NCBI GenBank assembly: GCA_915069725.1
Contig: CAJZFF010000003.1
Coordinates: 1-18,789 of the forward strand
Direction of reading: 5' to 3'
Origin: an uncultured Actinomyces sp.
GTDB taxonomy: Bacteria; Actinomycetota; Actinomycetes; Actinomycetales; Actinomycetaceae
DNA: 18,789 bases
Positions 1 through 8,112 of this stretch are shown piece by piece. The position numbers and the translations under genes were made by a program. Below the pieces are notes generated by a model. That model ran no database searches. It worked only from the letters and a program-made list of their open reading frames with translations, and had not been told where the DNA came from. Positions within the stretch are counted from its first letter, which is position 1. Each line of letters opens with the position of its first letter.

Positions 1-494
1 TGCCAGGCGGGTCCGCCGAAGAGCGAGCCCCAGTTGTTCGGGGCGCCGTCGTCGCTGTGGCGGAAGATGTAGCGGTCACGCTCGGGGGACCCCGGACCCG
101 CCTCCAGGGCGGCGCGGAACCAGGCGTGCTGGTCTGAGGAGTGGTTCGGAACCAGGTCGACGATGACGCGGATGCCGGCCTCGTGGAGGTCGGCGATGAG
201 GACGTCAAGGTCCTGCAGGGAGCCGTACTCGGGGGCCAGGTCGAAGTAGTCCGAGACGTCGTAGCCGGCGTCGACCTGGGGCGAGGGGTAGAAGGGCGAG
301 AGCCACACGGCGTCCACGCCGAGTGCCACCAGGTGGTCGATGTGCTCCCGGATCCCCTGGATATCGCCGATACCGTCGCCGTTGGCGTCGGCGAAGGAAC
401 GCGGGTAGATCTGGTAGATGACGGCATCGCGCCACCAGGCGTCGGTATCGGTGCGCGACAGGGTGCCCTGAGGGCGGGCGCTGGTCAAGGTCAT
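1..494 (-). CDS. GH13 alpha-glucosidase / oligo-1,6-glucosidase, N-terminal part (cut by window edge)
   Basis: The first 164 residues of a glycoside hydrolase family 13 enzyme are visible; the rest lies beyond the left edge. Residues 24-49 carry the typical opening of oligo-1,6-glucosidases and trehalose or sucrose hydrolases (DAVIYQIYPRSF), then a calcium-loop-like DANGDGIGD (36-44). The substrate-pocket segment around DAVWLSPFYPSP (61-72) and conserved region I, DLVPNH (113-118), follow. The catalytic Asp and Glu are not in view, so the exact substrate cannot be read. There is no signal peptide, which fits a cytoplasmic enzyme that hydrolyses imported alpha-glucosides. The ATG at 494 has only a weak AGGA upstream. 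It is the last gene seen of the sugar ABC operon, about 195 nt after the permease, with a strong hairpin in between. Confidence 0.9.
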   Translation of the reverse strand, partial: MTLTSARPQGTLSRTDTDAWWRDAVIYQIYPRSFADANGDGIGDIQGIREHIDHLVALGVDAVWLSPFYPSPQVDAGYDVSDYFDLAPEYGSLQDLDVLIADLHEAGIRVIVDLVPNHSSDQHAWFRAALEAGPGSPERDRYIFRHSDDGAPNNWGSLFGGPAW

Positions 495-594
495 GAACAG
501 GTCCTATGTCAGGCCGCGGCATTGCGGTCAGGTGAATGAAGATGAGGGATGAGGGAGTAGGAGGTCGGAGGCAACCAGCGTGGTCCTGAACGCT

Positions 595-636
595 CTCTGT
601 GGGGCGGCAGCGCGGCGGTGGTGCCGCCCCACAGAG
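595..636 (-). terminator. Perfect 15-bp inverted repeat between permease and glucosidase genes
   Basis: The arms CTCTGTGGGGCGGCA (595-609) and its exact complement (622-636) flank a 12-nt loop. In the operon transcript this would be a very stable hairpin about 55 nt after the permease stop. No T-run follows on the minus strand. It may therefore be a U-less terminator, a partial terminator or a 3'-end stabiliser that sets transporter mRNA above glucosidase mRNA. The structure is certain; its role is inferred. Confidence 0.6.
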
Positions 637-689
637 ACGAACGGGTGATGGGCGGGCTCTCCAGTGAGCCGAGCCCGGACTGAGCTGCC

Positions 690-1553
690 CTACTGCTTGA
701 GTCCTCCTGCGGCCAGTCCGGCCACGATCCGGCGCTGGAAGAGCAGCACCATGATGACCAGCGGTAGCGTCATGATGACTCCGGCCGCCATCTGGGAACC
801 GAAGGGCGTATCGAACTGGGACTCCCCGGTGAACTTTGACAGCAGCACCGTGGCCGGCTGCATGGAGGGGTTGACGATCATCGTGACGGCCACGAGGAAC
901 TCGTTCCAGGCGCCGATGAAGATGATGATGGCCGTGGTGAAGATTCCCGGCGCGGCCAGCGGGAGGATGACCTTGCGGAAGGCCTGGCCGGGGGTGCACC
1001 CGTCAACCATGGCGGACTGCTCGAGCTCCTGGGGCATCTGCCGGAAGAAGCTCGTCAGGTTCCACACCGCCAGCGGCAGGGAGAAGGACAGATCCGGGAC
1101 GATCATCGCCTGGTAGGTGTCCGTCCAGCCCCAGGCGGCGAAGTTCTTCAGCAGGGGCACAATGATGGCCACGAGCGGGAACATCGAGGTGGCGATGATG
1201 AGGAGCATCAGCACCCCCTTACCCCGGAAGTCGAGGCGCGCCAGGGCGTAGGCGGTGAAGGTCGCCACCGCCAGCGCCACGATCGTCACGATGATCGAGA
1301 CGACCAGGGAGTTGATGAGACCGTTGGCGAAGTCGTTCTTCTCAGAGAAGACCGCCTTGTAGTTCTCCAGCGAGGGGTGCCGGGGCCACCAGCTGTTCTC
1401 GAAGATCTCCTTGTCGTTGCGCAGCGAGGAGACCAGCATCCAGTAGAAGGGCGCCAGGCAGTAGATGACGATGAGGACGATACCGACGGTGGAGAAGACC
1501 TTTCCCCAGTCCCTCTTGGTCTTGTTGAGCGGTGCGGCGGTGGAGGTGCTCAT
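690..1553 (-). CDS. Sugar ABC transporter inner-membrane permease, MalG type
   Basis: This 287-residue protein is a carbohydrate ABC transporter permease of the MalG/AraQ type. A short cytoplasmic N-terminus precedes hydrophobic segments at about 21-41, 84-104, 115-137, 206-226 and 258-277, consistent with the six-helix fold. The ATPase-docking (EAA) loop lies at 178-204. It reads EQSAMVDG rather than EAA but keeps the invariant Gly and the downstream LPLAAPG. The ATG overlaps the stop of the upstream permease by 4 nt (ATGA), so the two are translationally coupled and probably form a heterodimer. Sugar specificity cannot be read; the neighbouring GH13 gene suggests an alpha-glucoside or maltodextrin. 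Confidence 0.93.
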   Translation of the reverse strand: MSTSTAAPLNKTKRDWGKVFSTVGIVLIVIYCLAPFYWMLVSSLRNDKEIFENSWWPRHPSLENYKAVFSEKNDFANGLINSLVVSIIVTIVALAVATFTAYALARLDFRGKGVLMLLIIATSMFPLVAIIVPLLKNFAAWGWTDTYQAMIVPDLSFSLPLAVWNLTSFFRQMPQELEQSAMVDGCTPGQAFRKVILPLAAPGIFTTAIIIFIGAWNEFLVAVTMIVNPSMQPATVLLSKFTGESQFDTPFGSQMAAGVIMTLPLVIMVLLFQRRIVAGLAAGGLKQ

Positions 1554-2587
1554 GCCTGCTGGCTCCTTTCAGTAGCCGTCTGGGAGGCCGGGGTGGAGGA
1601 GCCGGAGCGCTTGAAGAAGGCGCTGACCGGCAGCTTGCGCTCATTGCGCTTGCGCCGAGCCTCGTCGTTGCCGCTGATGTCAGTGTTGGTGATCTTCAAG
1701 AACGCGACCGCGAAGACGAAGACATAGAGGAACAGGATGAGGGCATAGGCCGCGGCACTGCCGTAGCGCGAGTTGGAGCTCTCGTCCTGTACCAGCATGG
1801 AGAGGGTCTCCACGCTGCCCTTCCTGGGGCCGATGAGGATGTAGGGCAGGTCGAACATACGCAGGGCGTCCAGAGCGCGGAAGACCACGGCCACGACGAG
1901 CGCGGGCTTGACCAGTGGCAGGGTGATGGAGGTGAAGCGCTTCCAGGCGCTGGCGCCGTCGATCTTGGCGGCCTCGTAGACCTCATCGGGGATGAGCTGA
2001 AGCCCGGCCAGGGTGAGCAGCCCGATGTAGGGTGCCGTCTTCCACACGTCGGCGATGATGATGGCCGCCTTGGCACTCAGGTCCCCCGAGGCCCACATGA
2101 CGTGCCGTCCCAGGATGGCGTTCGCAACGCCGTTCTGGTTGAAGATCCAGCCCCACAGGATGGCGGAGACGGCGGTGGGAATCGCCCAGGGCACGAGGAT
2201 GGAGGCGCGCACGATGCCGCGCCCCTTCATCGCCTTGTGCATGATGAGCGCCATGGCCACACCCAGAACGGTCTCCAGGACCACGGTGACCACGCCGAAG
2301 AGGGTCGTGTTGTAGAAGGCGACCCAGAACCGCTCACCGGCGCTGGAGAAGATGTCGGTGTAGTTCTTCAGGCCCACAAAGGGCTCGATGGTGGAGAAGA
2401 AGCCGTTGTCCTCCAGCCGGGGCCGCCCGAAGAGCGACTGGTAGAGGGACTGCGCGATGGGGATGAGGATGACGATCGTCAGTACCAGCACCGTGGGCGA
2501 GATGAGTATCCAGGCCAGACGGGCCTGGGCCTTGGAGCTCTTGGACTGGTGATTGACGACTTGTTCGGAGTGCGTCGTGGTACTCAT
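1550..2587 (-). CDS. Sugar ABC transporter inner-membrane permease, MalF type
   Basis: This 345-residue protein is a MalF/UgpA-type permease. A hydrophilic N-terminus (1-22) leads into a first membrane helix (about 24-46). A short extracytoplasmic part follows, then helices at about 92-115, 127-148, 173-198, 224-240 and 278-299. The EAA loop is clear: EAAKIDGAS at 205-213, followed by ITLPLVKPAL. The C-terminal tail of about 45 residues is hydrophilic and rich in Ser, Arg and Lys. The ATG at 2587 has a good AAAGGA site about 5 nt upstream. The gene lies 78 nt after the binding-protein gene and overlaps the MalG-type gene by 4 nt. It should pair with that permease to form the membrane channel of the importer. 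Confidence 0.93.
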   Translation of the reverse strand: MSTTTHSEQVVNHQSKSSKAQARLAWILISPTVLVLTIVILIPIAQSLYQSLFGRPRLEDNGFFSTIEPFVGLKNYTDIFSSAGERFWVAFYNTTLFGVVTVVLETVLGVAMALIMHKAMKGRGIVRASILVPWAIPTAVSAILWGWIFNQNGVANAILGRHVMWASGDLSAKAAIIIADVWKTAPYIGLLTLAGLQLIPDEVYEAAKIDGASAWKRFTSITLPLVKPALVVAVVFRALDALRMFDLPYILIGPRKGSVETLSMLVQDESSNSRYGSAAAYALILFLYVFVFAVAFLKITNTDISGNDEARRKRNERKLPVSAFFKRSGSSTPASQTATERSQQA

Positions 2588-2665
2588 GACTGTCCTTTGA
2601 CCGTCCTTACTGACATGACCGGGTTCACGAGGGGCCGCCGCAAGGCGGTCACCGTATCGGGACTC

Positions 2666-3958
2666 TTAGCCCTCCAGCTTCTTCAGGCTGCTGCTCAGGC
2701 CGGCGATAACGTCCTTGGCCGCCCTGCCCCCCGGCTGCTGGATCGCAGGGTAGATGCTGTCCTGAATCTTGGCGGTGACGTCGCCGTAGTAGACGGCCTG
2801 GGGACGGCTCTTGGCATTCTCGAGGCTCTTCTTGAGAATCGGCAGGTAGGGGAATTCCTTGAGGAGCTCGGGGTCGTCGTAGAGGGATCCAAGGATCGGA
2901 GCGTTCGCCTGGGCCTTGAGGGAATAGCGCTGGGAGTCCTCGTTGATCCACCACTTGAGGAACTTCAAGGCGGTTTCCTTGTTCTTGGAACCCTTGGTGA
3001 TGGCGCAGTTGTGCCCACCCAGGGTCGGCACGAATGGCTTGCCATCGATGCTCGGCAGGGCGGCGACGTCGAACTTGTCCGGCCCCAGGGACTTCTTGTT
3101 GTTGGCGTACTGGTAGGGCCACTGACGGTAGAAGAGGAGGTCGCCCTTCTCGAAGGCGTTACGACCGTCCTCCTCCTTCCACTCCAGGGACTCCTTGGGG
3201 ATGTAGCCCTGGGAGAAGCCGTCGATGAGCCACTGCAGACCGGTGGCCGACTCGGTGGAGTCAAGGATGACCTGGGCGTCGTCGTTGTAGAAGCCGCCTC
3301 CGGCGGTGTGGATGAACTCCGAGGCGCAGCAGGTCAGGCCCTCATACTTGGCGAACTGACCGCCGAACCCTCCGATGTCCTTGTGCTCGGGCAGGGCCCG
3401 AACCTTGTCGATGGCGGCCTTGACCTCATCCCAGGTCTTGGGGACCGCCACACCGGCCTTCGCCAGGAAGTCCTTGCGGTAGAACATCACCGGCGCATCG
3501 GTGGCATGGGGGACGGCGAAGAGCCTGTTCTTGTACACGCCCGTCTTCCAGACGGGTTCCAGGATGTCGTCATTCTTGAGCTCGTCTTGGGGCAGCTCGA
3601 CCACCCACCGGTTGGCGGCGAACTCGGAGACCCAGACGTTGTCCAGGGAGACGACGTCGTAGGCGTTGGAGTTGATCCTGACGGCATTGATGAACGAGGT
3701 GCGCTGCTGGTCGGCCTCGGCGGAGAGCTCAATGAGCTTGACCTCCTCACCAGGATGGGCCTTGTTCCACTCGTCGATCCTGGCCTGCACCTTGCCGCCC
3801 GAGTTGTCTTTGCCCTGGACCCAGGTGATTGGTCCAGTGCCTTCGAAGGTGACGGGGCCGTCGTCGTCTCCGTGGGAGGTGGCGCAGGCCCCGACGGAGG
3901 CCAGCGCCGCAGCCAGGGCCGAGCCCTGGATGAACTGACGACGGGGTAGGGGTGTCAT
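2666..3958 (-). CDS. Extracellular sugar-binding lipoprotein of ABC transporter (Tat-type signal)
   Basis: This 430-residue family 1 (MalE-like) solute-binding protein captures the sugar outside the cell and delivers it to the two permeases. The N-terminus has a twin-arginine motif (R6, R7 in PRRQFI), a hydrophobic stretch and a lipobox VGAC ending at C25. It is thus probably exported folded by the Tat system and anchored by lipid at Cys25. The body shows features common in the family: a ligand-binding segment near 49-80, an alternating Tyr/Trp-rich region and a KFLKWW segment near 333-339. The ATG at 3958 is preceded by a near-perfect AAGGAGG. It is the first gene of the operon and the most strongly initiated. 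Specificity is not readable; the GH13 gene suggests an alpha-glucoside. Confidence 0.93.
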   Translation of the reverse strand: MTPLPRRQFIQGSALAAALASVGACATSHGDDDGPVTFEGTGPITWVQGKDNSGGKVQARIDEWNKAHPGEEVKLIELSAEADQQRTSFINAVRINSNAYDVVSLDNVWVSEFAANRWVVELPQDELKNDDILEPVWKTGVYKNRLFAVPHATDAPVMFYRKDFLAKAGVAVPKTWDEVKAAIDKVRALPEHKDIGGFGGQFAKYEGLTCCASEFIHTAGGGFYNDDAQVILDSTESATGLQWLIDGFSQGYIPKESLEWKEEDGRNAFEKGDLLFYRQWPYQYANNKKSLGPDKFDVAALPSIDGKPFVPTLGGHNCAITKGSKNKETALKFLKWWINEDSQRYSLKAQANAPILGSLYDDPELLKEFPYLPILKKSLENAKSRPQAVYYGDVTAKIQDSIYPAIQQPGGRAAKDVIAGLSSSLKKLEG

Positions 3959-4020
3959 GTGTGTTTCCTCCTTGAAACTGCTGCGGAGCCCACCGGCTCC
4001 GTTCCGGAAGGACCCACATC

Positions 4021-4036
4021 GTCGACGCGCGTCGAC
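4021..4036. promoter_or_regulatory. Perfect 16-bp palindrome, candidate operator of the sugar operon
   Basis: GTCGACGCGCGTCGAC is its own reverse complement. It lies at about +10 to +25 relative to the start site predicted from the adjacent promoter, a classic place for a repressor. The central CG step and full symmetry fit LacI-family operators, but no regulator gene is in the window to support that. Confidence 0.5.
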
Positions 4037-4051
4037 TTGGGCATGAGATGC

Positions 4052-4080
4052 ACGTTACACATCTGCAACCGACCGGTCAA
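4052..4080 (-). promoter_or_regulatory. Candidate sigma-A type promoter of the sugar operon
   Basis: On the minus strand TTGACC (4075-4080) and TAACGT (4052-4057) are separated by exactly 17 nt, matching -35 and -10 consensus well. The predicted start near 4045 gives a 5' UTR of about 87 nt. A short inverted repeat (AGATG at 4046-4050, CATCT at 4061-4065) straddles the -10 and could be a second protein-binding site. Confidence 0.6.
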
Positions 4081-4258
4081 ACCTAATTCGCGCTTGTCGT
4101 CTCAGAATCCTTGAGAGAAACCTCCGAACCGCGGACTGCCCTCCCGCTGCCCGCACCCCGTGATCCCCACGAGACCACCGCGTACCGCCTGTGAAAACCT
4201 CCACAGCACCGCTCTCCTTCTCTCACCTCAACGGTGCGCCGCCCTGACCGTCGCCTGA

Positions 4259-4264
4259 CACAAT
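4259..4264 (+). promoter_or_regulatory. Possible -10 element of a leaderless mRNA (first acyl-CoA synthetase)
   Basis: The hexamer CACAAT ends 6 nt before the GTG at 4271, and no proper Shine-Dalgarno precedes that codon. This is the spacing expected when transcription starts on the first base of the start codon, which is common in Actinobacteria. No good -35 is seen, so support is modest. Confidence 0.35.
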
Positions 4265-4270
4265 GAGGCC

Positions 4271-6163
4271 GTGAGCTCTCACCCCTCCTCGCCCCAGGCC
4301 ACCAGCACCAGGCCGCCGCGCTATCCCGGCCACATGGCCGGCGGGGTCTCCAGCACCGAGATCCCCTTCCAGCCCGAGGCGCACTGGTCGGTGCCGTGGC
4401 TGCTCGCCGACCGCATCGCCCGCAGCGGTGACCGGCCGCTCGTGGCCCGCAAGTCGTCCCTGTCCGGGGACTGGCAGGAGGTCTCGGCCCGAGCCTTCGG
4501 CGAGGAGGTGGCCCACGTGGCTGCGGGTCTCATCGGCATGGGGCTGGAGGCGGGCACCGCCGTCGGCATCATGGCGCACACCTCCTACGACTGGTTCCTC
4601 CTGGACATGGCCATCGCCCGCGCGGGCCTCATCTCCGTGCCCATCTACGAGACGAGCTCGGCCGAGCAGGTCGAGTGGATCGTCACCGACTCCGATGTGC
4701 GTCTGGTCATCACCGAGAGCGGCACGCTGGCCGAGCTCGTGCGCGGCGCCGTCGCCGGTATCGAGCAGCCGGTGAGGGTCCTCGCCCTGGACGCCGACGC
4801 GATCACCACCATCGTCCAGGCGGGCTCGGGCGTCAGCCCCTCCCAGGTCGACCAGCGCTCCAACGCCCTCACGGTCGACGACGTCTACTCCATCATCTAC
4901 ACCTCCGGCACCACGGGCCGCCCCAAGGGCGTCGAGCTCACCCACCGCAACGCCGTCGGCATCCCGTATCACGGGGTGCGCTACCTGCCCGGAGTCCTGT
5001 GGGGCACCAACGTGCGCCTGCTGCTGTTCCTGCCGCTGGCACACGTCTACGCCCGCTGCCTCCAGCTGCTGTCCCTGGCCGGCGAGGGCGTGCTGGGCCA
5101 CACCCCCGACGCCAAGACCCTCCTGCCCGACCTGCAGTCCTTCGCTCCCTCCTACATCCTGGCCGTCCCACGCGTCCTGGAGAAGATCTACAACGCCGCC
5201 GACGCCAAGGCCGGCAGCGGCGCCAAGCTCAAGCTGTTCCGTTGGGCCGCCAAGGTCGCCATCGCCTACTCCCGCGCTCTGGACACCCCACAGGGCCCCT
5301 CCCGCGGCCTGCGTCGGGCGCACGCCATGGCCGACCGTCTCGTCTTCCGCAAGATCCGGGGACTCATGGGACCCAACGCCCGTTTCATCATCTCCGGCGG
5401 AGGGCCGCTGGGGCAGCGCCTGGGGCACTTCTACCGTGGCCTGGGCCTGGCTATCCTGGAGGGCTACGGCCTGACCGAGACCATCGGCCCGGTCAGCGTC
5501 AACACCGACTGGCTCAACAAGATCGGCACCGTCGGTCCGCCCGTCTGCGGCAACGAGATCCGCATCGGTGAGGACGAGGAGATCCAGGTCCGCGGTATCG
5601 GAGTCTTCTCCACCTACCACAACAACCCCTCGGCCACCGCCGAGGCCTTCACCACCGACGGCTGGTTCCGCACCGGTGACATCGGCGCCCTCGACGAGGA
5701 CGGCTACTTGCGCATCACCGGACGCAAGAAGGAGCTCATCGTCACCGCCGGAGGCAAGAACGTCGCCCCCACCCAGCTCGAGGACCGCCTGCGCGGCCAC
5801 CCGCTCATCAGCCAAGTGCTCGTCATCGGGGACGGAGAGCCCTTCATCTCCGCGCTCATCACCCTGGACAAGGAGATGCTCCCCCAGTGGCTGCGCAACC
5901 ACGGGCTGGCGGCGATGGACGTGGTCGAGGCCTCCTCCCACCCGCAGGTGCTCGCCGCCCTGGACCGGGCCGTGGCGCGCACGAACCGCGCAGTCTCCCG
6001 GGCCGAGTCGATCCGCACCTTCCGGGTGCTGGCCACCGACTTCACCGAGGCCAACGGCCTGCTTACCCCGTCGCTGAAGGTCAAGCGCGGCCCGGTCATG
6101 GAGGCCCACGCCGACGTCATCGCGGACATCTACAGCTCCACGCGCAAAGGACCGCAGGAGTAA
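4271..6163 (+). CDS. Long-chain acyl-CoA synthetase (AMP-forming), first of tandem pair
   Basis: This 630-residue member of the ANL superfamily activates long-chain fatty acids with ATP and CoA through an acyl-adenylate, feeding lipid synthesis or degradation. Its length and motifs match the FadD15-like type. The phosphate loop YTSGTTGRPKG is at 210-220, GYGLTET at 398-404, the ribose-binding TGD at 468-470 and the hinge ITGRKKE at 482-488. The adenylation lysine is K603 in TPSLKVKR. All key residues are present. The GTG at 4271 gives a Ser/Pro-rich N-terminal extension. ATG at 4334 (residue 22) is an alternative start, but neither has a good ribosome binding site. A paralogue follows 47 nt downstream. 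The acyl chain preferred cannot be read from the sequence. Confidence 0.93.
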   Translation: MSSHPSSPQATSTRPPRYPGHMAGGVSSTEIPFQPEAHWSVPWLLADRIARSGDRPLVARKSSLSGDWQEVSARAFGEEVAHVAAGLIGMGLEAGTAVGIMAHTSYDWFLLDMAIARAGLISVPIYETSSAEQVEWIVTDSDVRLVITESGTLAELVRGAVAGIEQPVRVLALDADAITTIVQAGSGVSPSQVDQRSNALTVDDVYSIIYTSGTTGRPKGVELTHRNAVGIPYHGVRYLPGVLWGTNVRLLLFLPLAHVYARCLQLLSLAGEGVLGHTPDAKTLLPDLQSFAPSYILAVPRVLEKIYNAADAKAGSGAKLKLFRWAAKVAIAYSRALDTPQGPSRGLRRAHAMADRLVFRKIRGLMGPNARFIISGGGPLGQRLGHFYRGLGLAILEGYGLTETIGPVSVNTDWLNKIGTVGPPVCGNEIRIGEDEEIQVRGIGVFSTYHNNPSATAEAFTTDGWFRTGDIGALDEDGYLRITGRKKELIVTAGGKNVAPTQLEDRLRGHPLISQVLVIGDGEPFISALITLDKEMLPQWLRNHGLAAMDVVEASSHPQVLAALDRAVARTNRAVSRAESIRTFRVLATDFTEANGLLTPSLKVKRGPVMEAHADVIADIYSSTRKGPQE

Positions 6164-6197
6164 ACGGGAGCAAGCCTCGCCGGTGGCCGCGGGCGGG

Positions 6198-6203
6198 CAT
6201 ACT
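6198..6203 (+). promoter_or_regulatory. Possible -10 element of a leaderless mRNA (second acyl-CoA synthetase)
   Basis: CATACT ends 7 nt before the ATG at 6211. There is no convincing ribosome binding site in the 47-nt gap after the first synthetase gene, apart from a GGGAG about 40 nt away. The arrangement mirrors that of the first gene, so this gene may have its own leaderless transcript besides readthrough from upstream. Confidence 0.4.
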
Positions 6204-6210
6204 TGCCACC

Positions 6211-8112
6211 ATGACCGACGCCTCCGCCCGACCGGCCGACCCCAGCCCCTCCGCCTCGTTAGAGGAGCACGCCACCGAGCTCCTGGTCCCGGTTCACGAC
6301 GGCATGACGACGCCCTGGGCACTGGCCGAGCGCGTGCGCCGCAGTCCCGACGGCGGGCTCATCGCCCGCAAGTCCCCCTTGGGGCGGCGCTGGCGAGAGA
6401 TGAGCGCCAGCGCCTTCCGCACCCAGGTGCGTGAGGTGGCCGCGGGCCTGGTGGCCCGAGGTCTTCAGCCCGGAGACGCCATCGGCATCATGTCGCACAC
6501 GTCGTATGAGTGGACGCTTCTGGACTTCGCCGCCTGGGAGGCGGGCCTCGTCGTCGTCCCCGTCTACGAGACCTCCTCGGCCGAGCAGGCCCAGTGGATC
6601 CTCACCGACGCCGGCGTCAGGCTCATCGTCGTGGAGAACGAGGCCATGGCCTCCATGGTCGGCGCGCTGACCTCCACCGTGCCCGAGCTGGAGAGCCTGC
6701 AGGTGCTGTGTGTCGAGCGCGAGGACGTCCTGGGGCTCATCAAGGCCGGTCGAGGCGTGGATGCCGGCGAGCTCGACCGGCGCAGTGCGGCCCTGACCTC
6801 ACAGTCCCTGGCCACCATCGTCTACACCTCCGGCACGACCGGCCGCCCCAAGGGCGTCGAGCTCAGCCACGGCAACCTCGTGCACCTGTGCGTCAACGTC
6901 TGCCCGCACGTGCCCGAGGTTCTGGGCGGGGACGAGGTCCGTTTCCTGCTGTTCCTGCCCCTGGCCCACGTGCTCGGCCGGTTTGTGGAGATCGCGGTCG
7001 TCTGCTCGCGCGCGGGCGTGTTGGGGCATGTGCCCGACGTGCGTAATCTCCTCAACGACCTGGGCTCCTTCCGCCCCACAGCGGTCCTGGCCGTCCCCCG
7101 GGTGTTCGAGAAGATCTATAACGCCGCCGATGCCAAGGCGACCGGCGCCAAGCAGAAGGTCTTCCGCCTGGCGGCCAAGACCGCGATCGCGTACTCCCGG
7201 GCTCTGGACACCCCGCAGGGCCCGTCACGCCGGCTCAGGGCTCAGCGCGCCGCCTTCGACAAGCTCGTCTTCTCCACCCTGCGCTCCGTGCTGGGAGGGC
7301 GGGTCACGCACGTCATCTCCGGAGGTGGGCCTCTGGGCGAGCGCCTGGGACACTTCTACCGCGGCGCCGGAGTCACCGTCCTGGAGGGCTACGGCCTGAC
7401 CGAGACCATGGGTCCGTGCAGCGTCAACCTGCCCCAGGCCACCCGGATCGGGACTGTCGGCACCCCACTGCCCGGCTGCTCGCTCCGTCTGGCCGACGAC
7501 GGGGAGATCCTGGTCCGGGGCATCGGCACCTTCACGGGATACCACAACAACCCCGAGGCCACGGCCGAGGCCTTCACCGACGACGGCTGGCTGCGCACCG
7601 GGGACATCGGCTCCTTCGAAGGCGCTGAGGGCTTCCTGCGGATCACGGGGCGTAAGAAGGAGCTCATCGTCACCGCCGGGGGGAAGAACGTCGCCCCGGC
7701 CCCTCTGGAGGACCGCCTGCGGGGTCACCCGCTGGTCAGCCAGGTACTCGTCGTCGGGGAGAACCGTCCCTGCATCGGTGCGCTGCTCACCCTGGATGCG
7801 GAGATGCTGCCACTGTGGCTGTCCTCCCACGGCCTGGAGGAGATGACGGTTGTCGACGCCGCCCGGGACCCGCGGGTACGCGCCGCCCTGGAGAAGGCGG
7901 TGGGCCGGGCCAACGAGGCGGTCTCACGAGCGGAGTCGATCCGCACCTTCGAGGTGCTGCCCACGGACTTCACCGTGGCCAACGGCTTGCTGACTCCCTC
8001 GCTCAAGGTACGTCGCGCCGAGGCGGAGAAGCGCTTCTCGGCCGAGATCGAGGCTCTCTACACGCGCACGCCGCTCGTCCCCAGCACCACCGTCTCACCG
8101 TCACAGGACTGA
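6211..8112 (+). CDS. Long-chain acyl-CoA synthetase (AMP-forming), second of tandem pair
   Basis: This 633-residue protein is a paralogue of the preceding gene, with the same reaction and domain order. The phosphate loop YTSGTTGRPKG is at 205-215, GYGLTET at 393-399, TGD at 463-465, the hinge ITGRKKE at 478-484 and the catalytic lysine K599 in TPSLKVRR. Long blocks are identical to the first copy, for example the segments around KIYNAADAKA and AIAYSRALDTPQGPSR. The N-terminal 25 residues and the stretch around 140-200 diverge. The reading frame is open from 5887, but ATG at 6211 is chosen because homology to the first copy begins about 20 residues later and upstream codons overlap the first gene. 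Tandem duplication followed by divergence suggests different chain-length preference; this is inference. Confidence 0.93.
   Translation: MTDASARPADPSPSASLEEHATELLVPVHDGMTTPWALAERVRRSPDGGLIARKSPLGRRWREMSASAFRTQVREVAAGLVARGLQPGDAIGIMSHTSYEWTLLDFAAWEAGLVVVPVYETSSAEQAQWILTDAGVRLIVVENEAMASMVGALTSTVPELESLQVLCVEREDVLGLIKAGRGVDAGELDRRSAALTSQSLATIVYTSGTTGRPKGVELSHGNLVHLCVNVCPHVPEVLGGDEVRFLLFLPLAHVLGRFVEIAVVCSRAGVLGHVPDVRNLLNDLGSFRPTAVLAVPRVFEKIYNAADAKATGAKQKVFRLAAKTAIAYSRALDTPQGPSRRLRAQRAAFDKLVFSTLRSVLGGRVTHVISGGGPLGERLGHFYRGAGVTVLEGYGLTETMGPCSVNLPQATRIGTVGTPLPGCSLRLADDGEILVRGIGTFTGYHNNPEATAEAFTDDGWLRTGDIGSFEGAEGFLRITGRKKELIVTAGGKNVAPAPLEDRLRGHPLVSQVLVVGENRPCIGALLTLDAEMLPLWLSSHGLEEMTVVDAARDPRVRAALEKAVGRANEAVSRAESIRTFEVLPTDFTVANGLLTPSLKVRRAEAEKRFSAEIEALYTRTPLVPSTTVSPSQD

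Larger units (their letters stand above)
3959..4270. other. Divergent intergenic region between sugar operon and acyl-CoA synthetase genes
   Basis: This 312-nt gap separates divergent genes. From left to right it holds the sugar operon ribosome binding site and a small hairpin in its 5' UTR (3984-4001: CGGAGCC, 4-nt loop, GGCTCCG). Next are a perfect 16-bp palindrome (4021-4036), a candidate promoter for the sugar operon (4052-4080) and a weak CTGTG/CACAG inverted repeat (4189-4206). At the right end is a -10-like hexamer for the acyl-CoA synthetase gene (4259-4264). No coding ORF is convincing here. Confidence 0.7.

Noticed and set aside
1532..3949. Very long plus-strand open frame antisense to the sugar transporter genes
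   Set aside because: It mirrors three clearly recognised genes on the minus strand; its Gly/Val/Asp-rich product has no domain and is a by-product of high-GC codon use.
4223..6322. 699-codon minus-strand open frame antisense to the first acyl-CoA synthetase gene
   Set aside because: The opposite strand encodes an enzyme with all motifs intact; the antisense product is compositionally biased and without recognisable domains.
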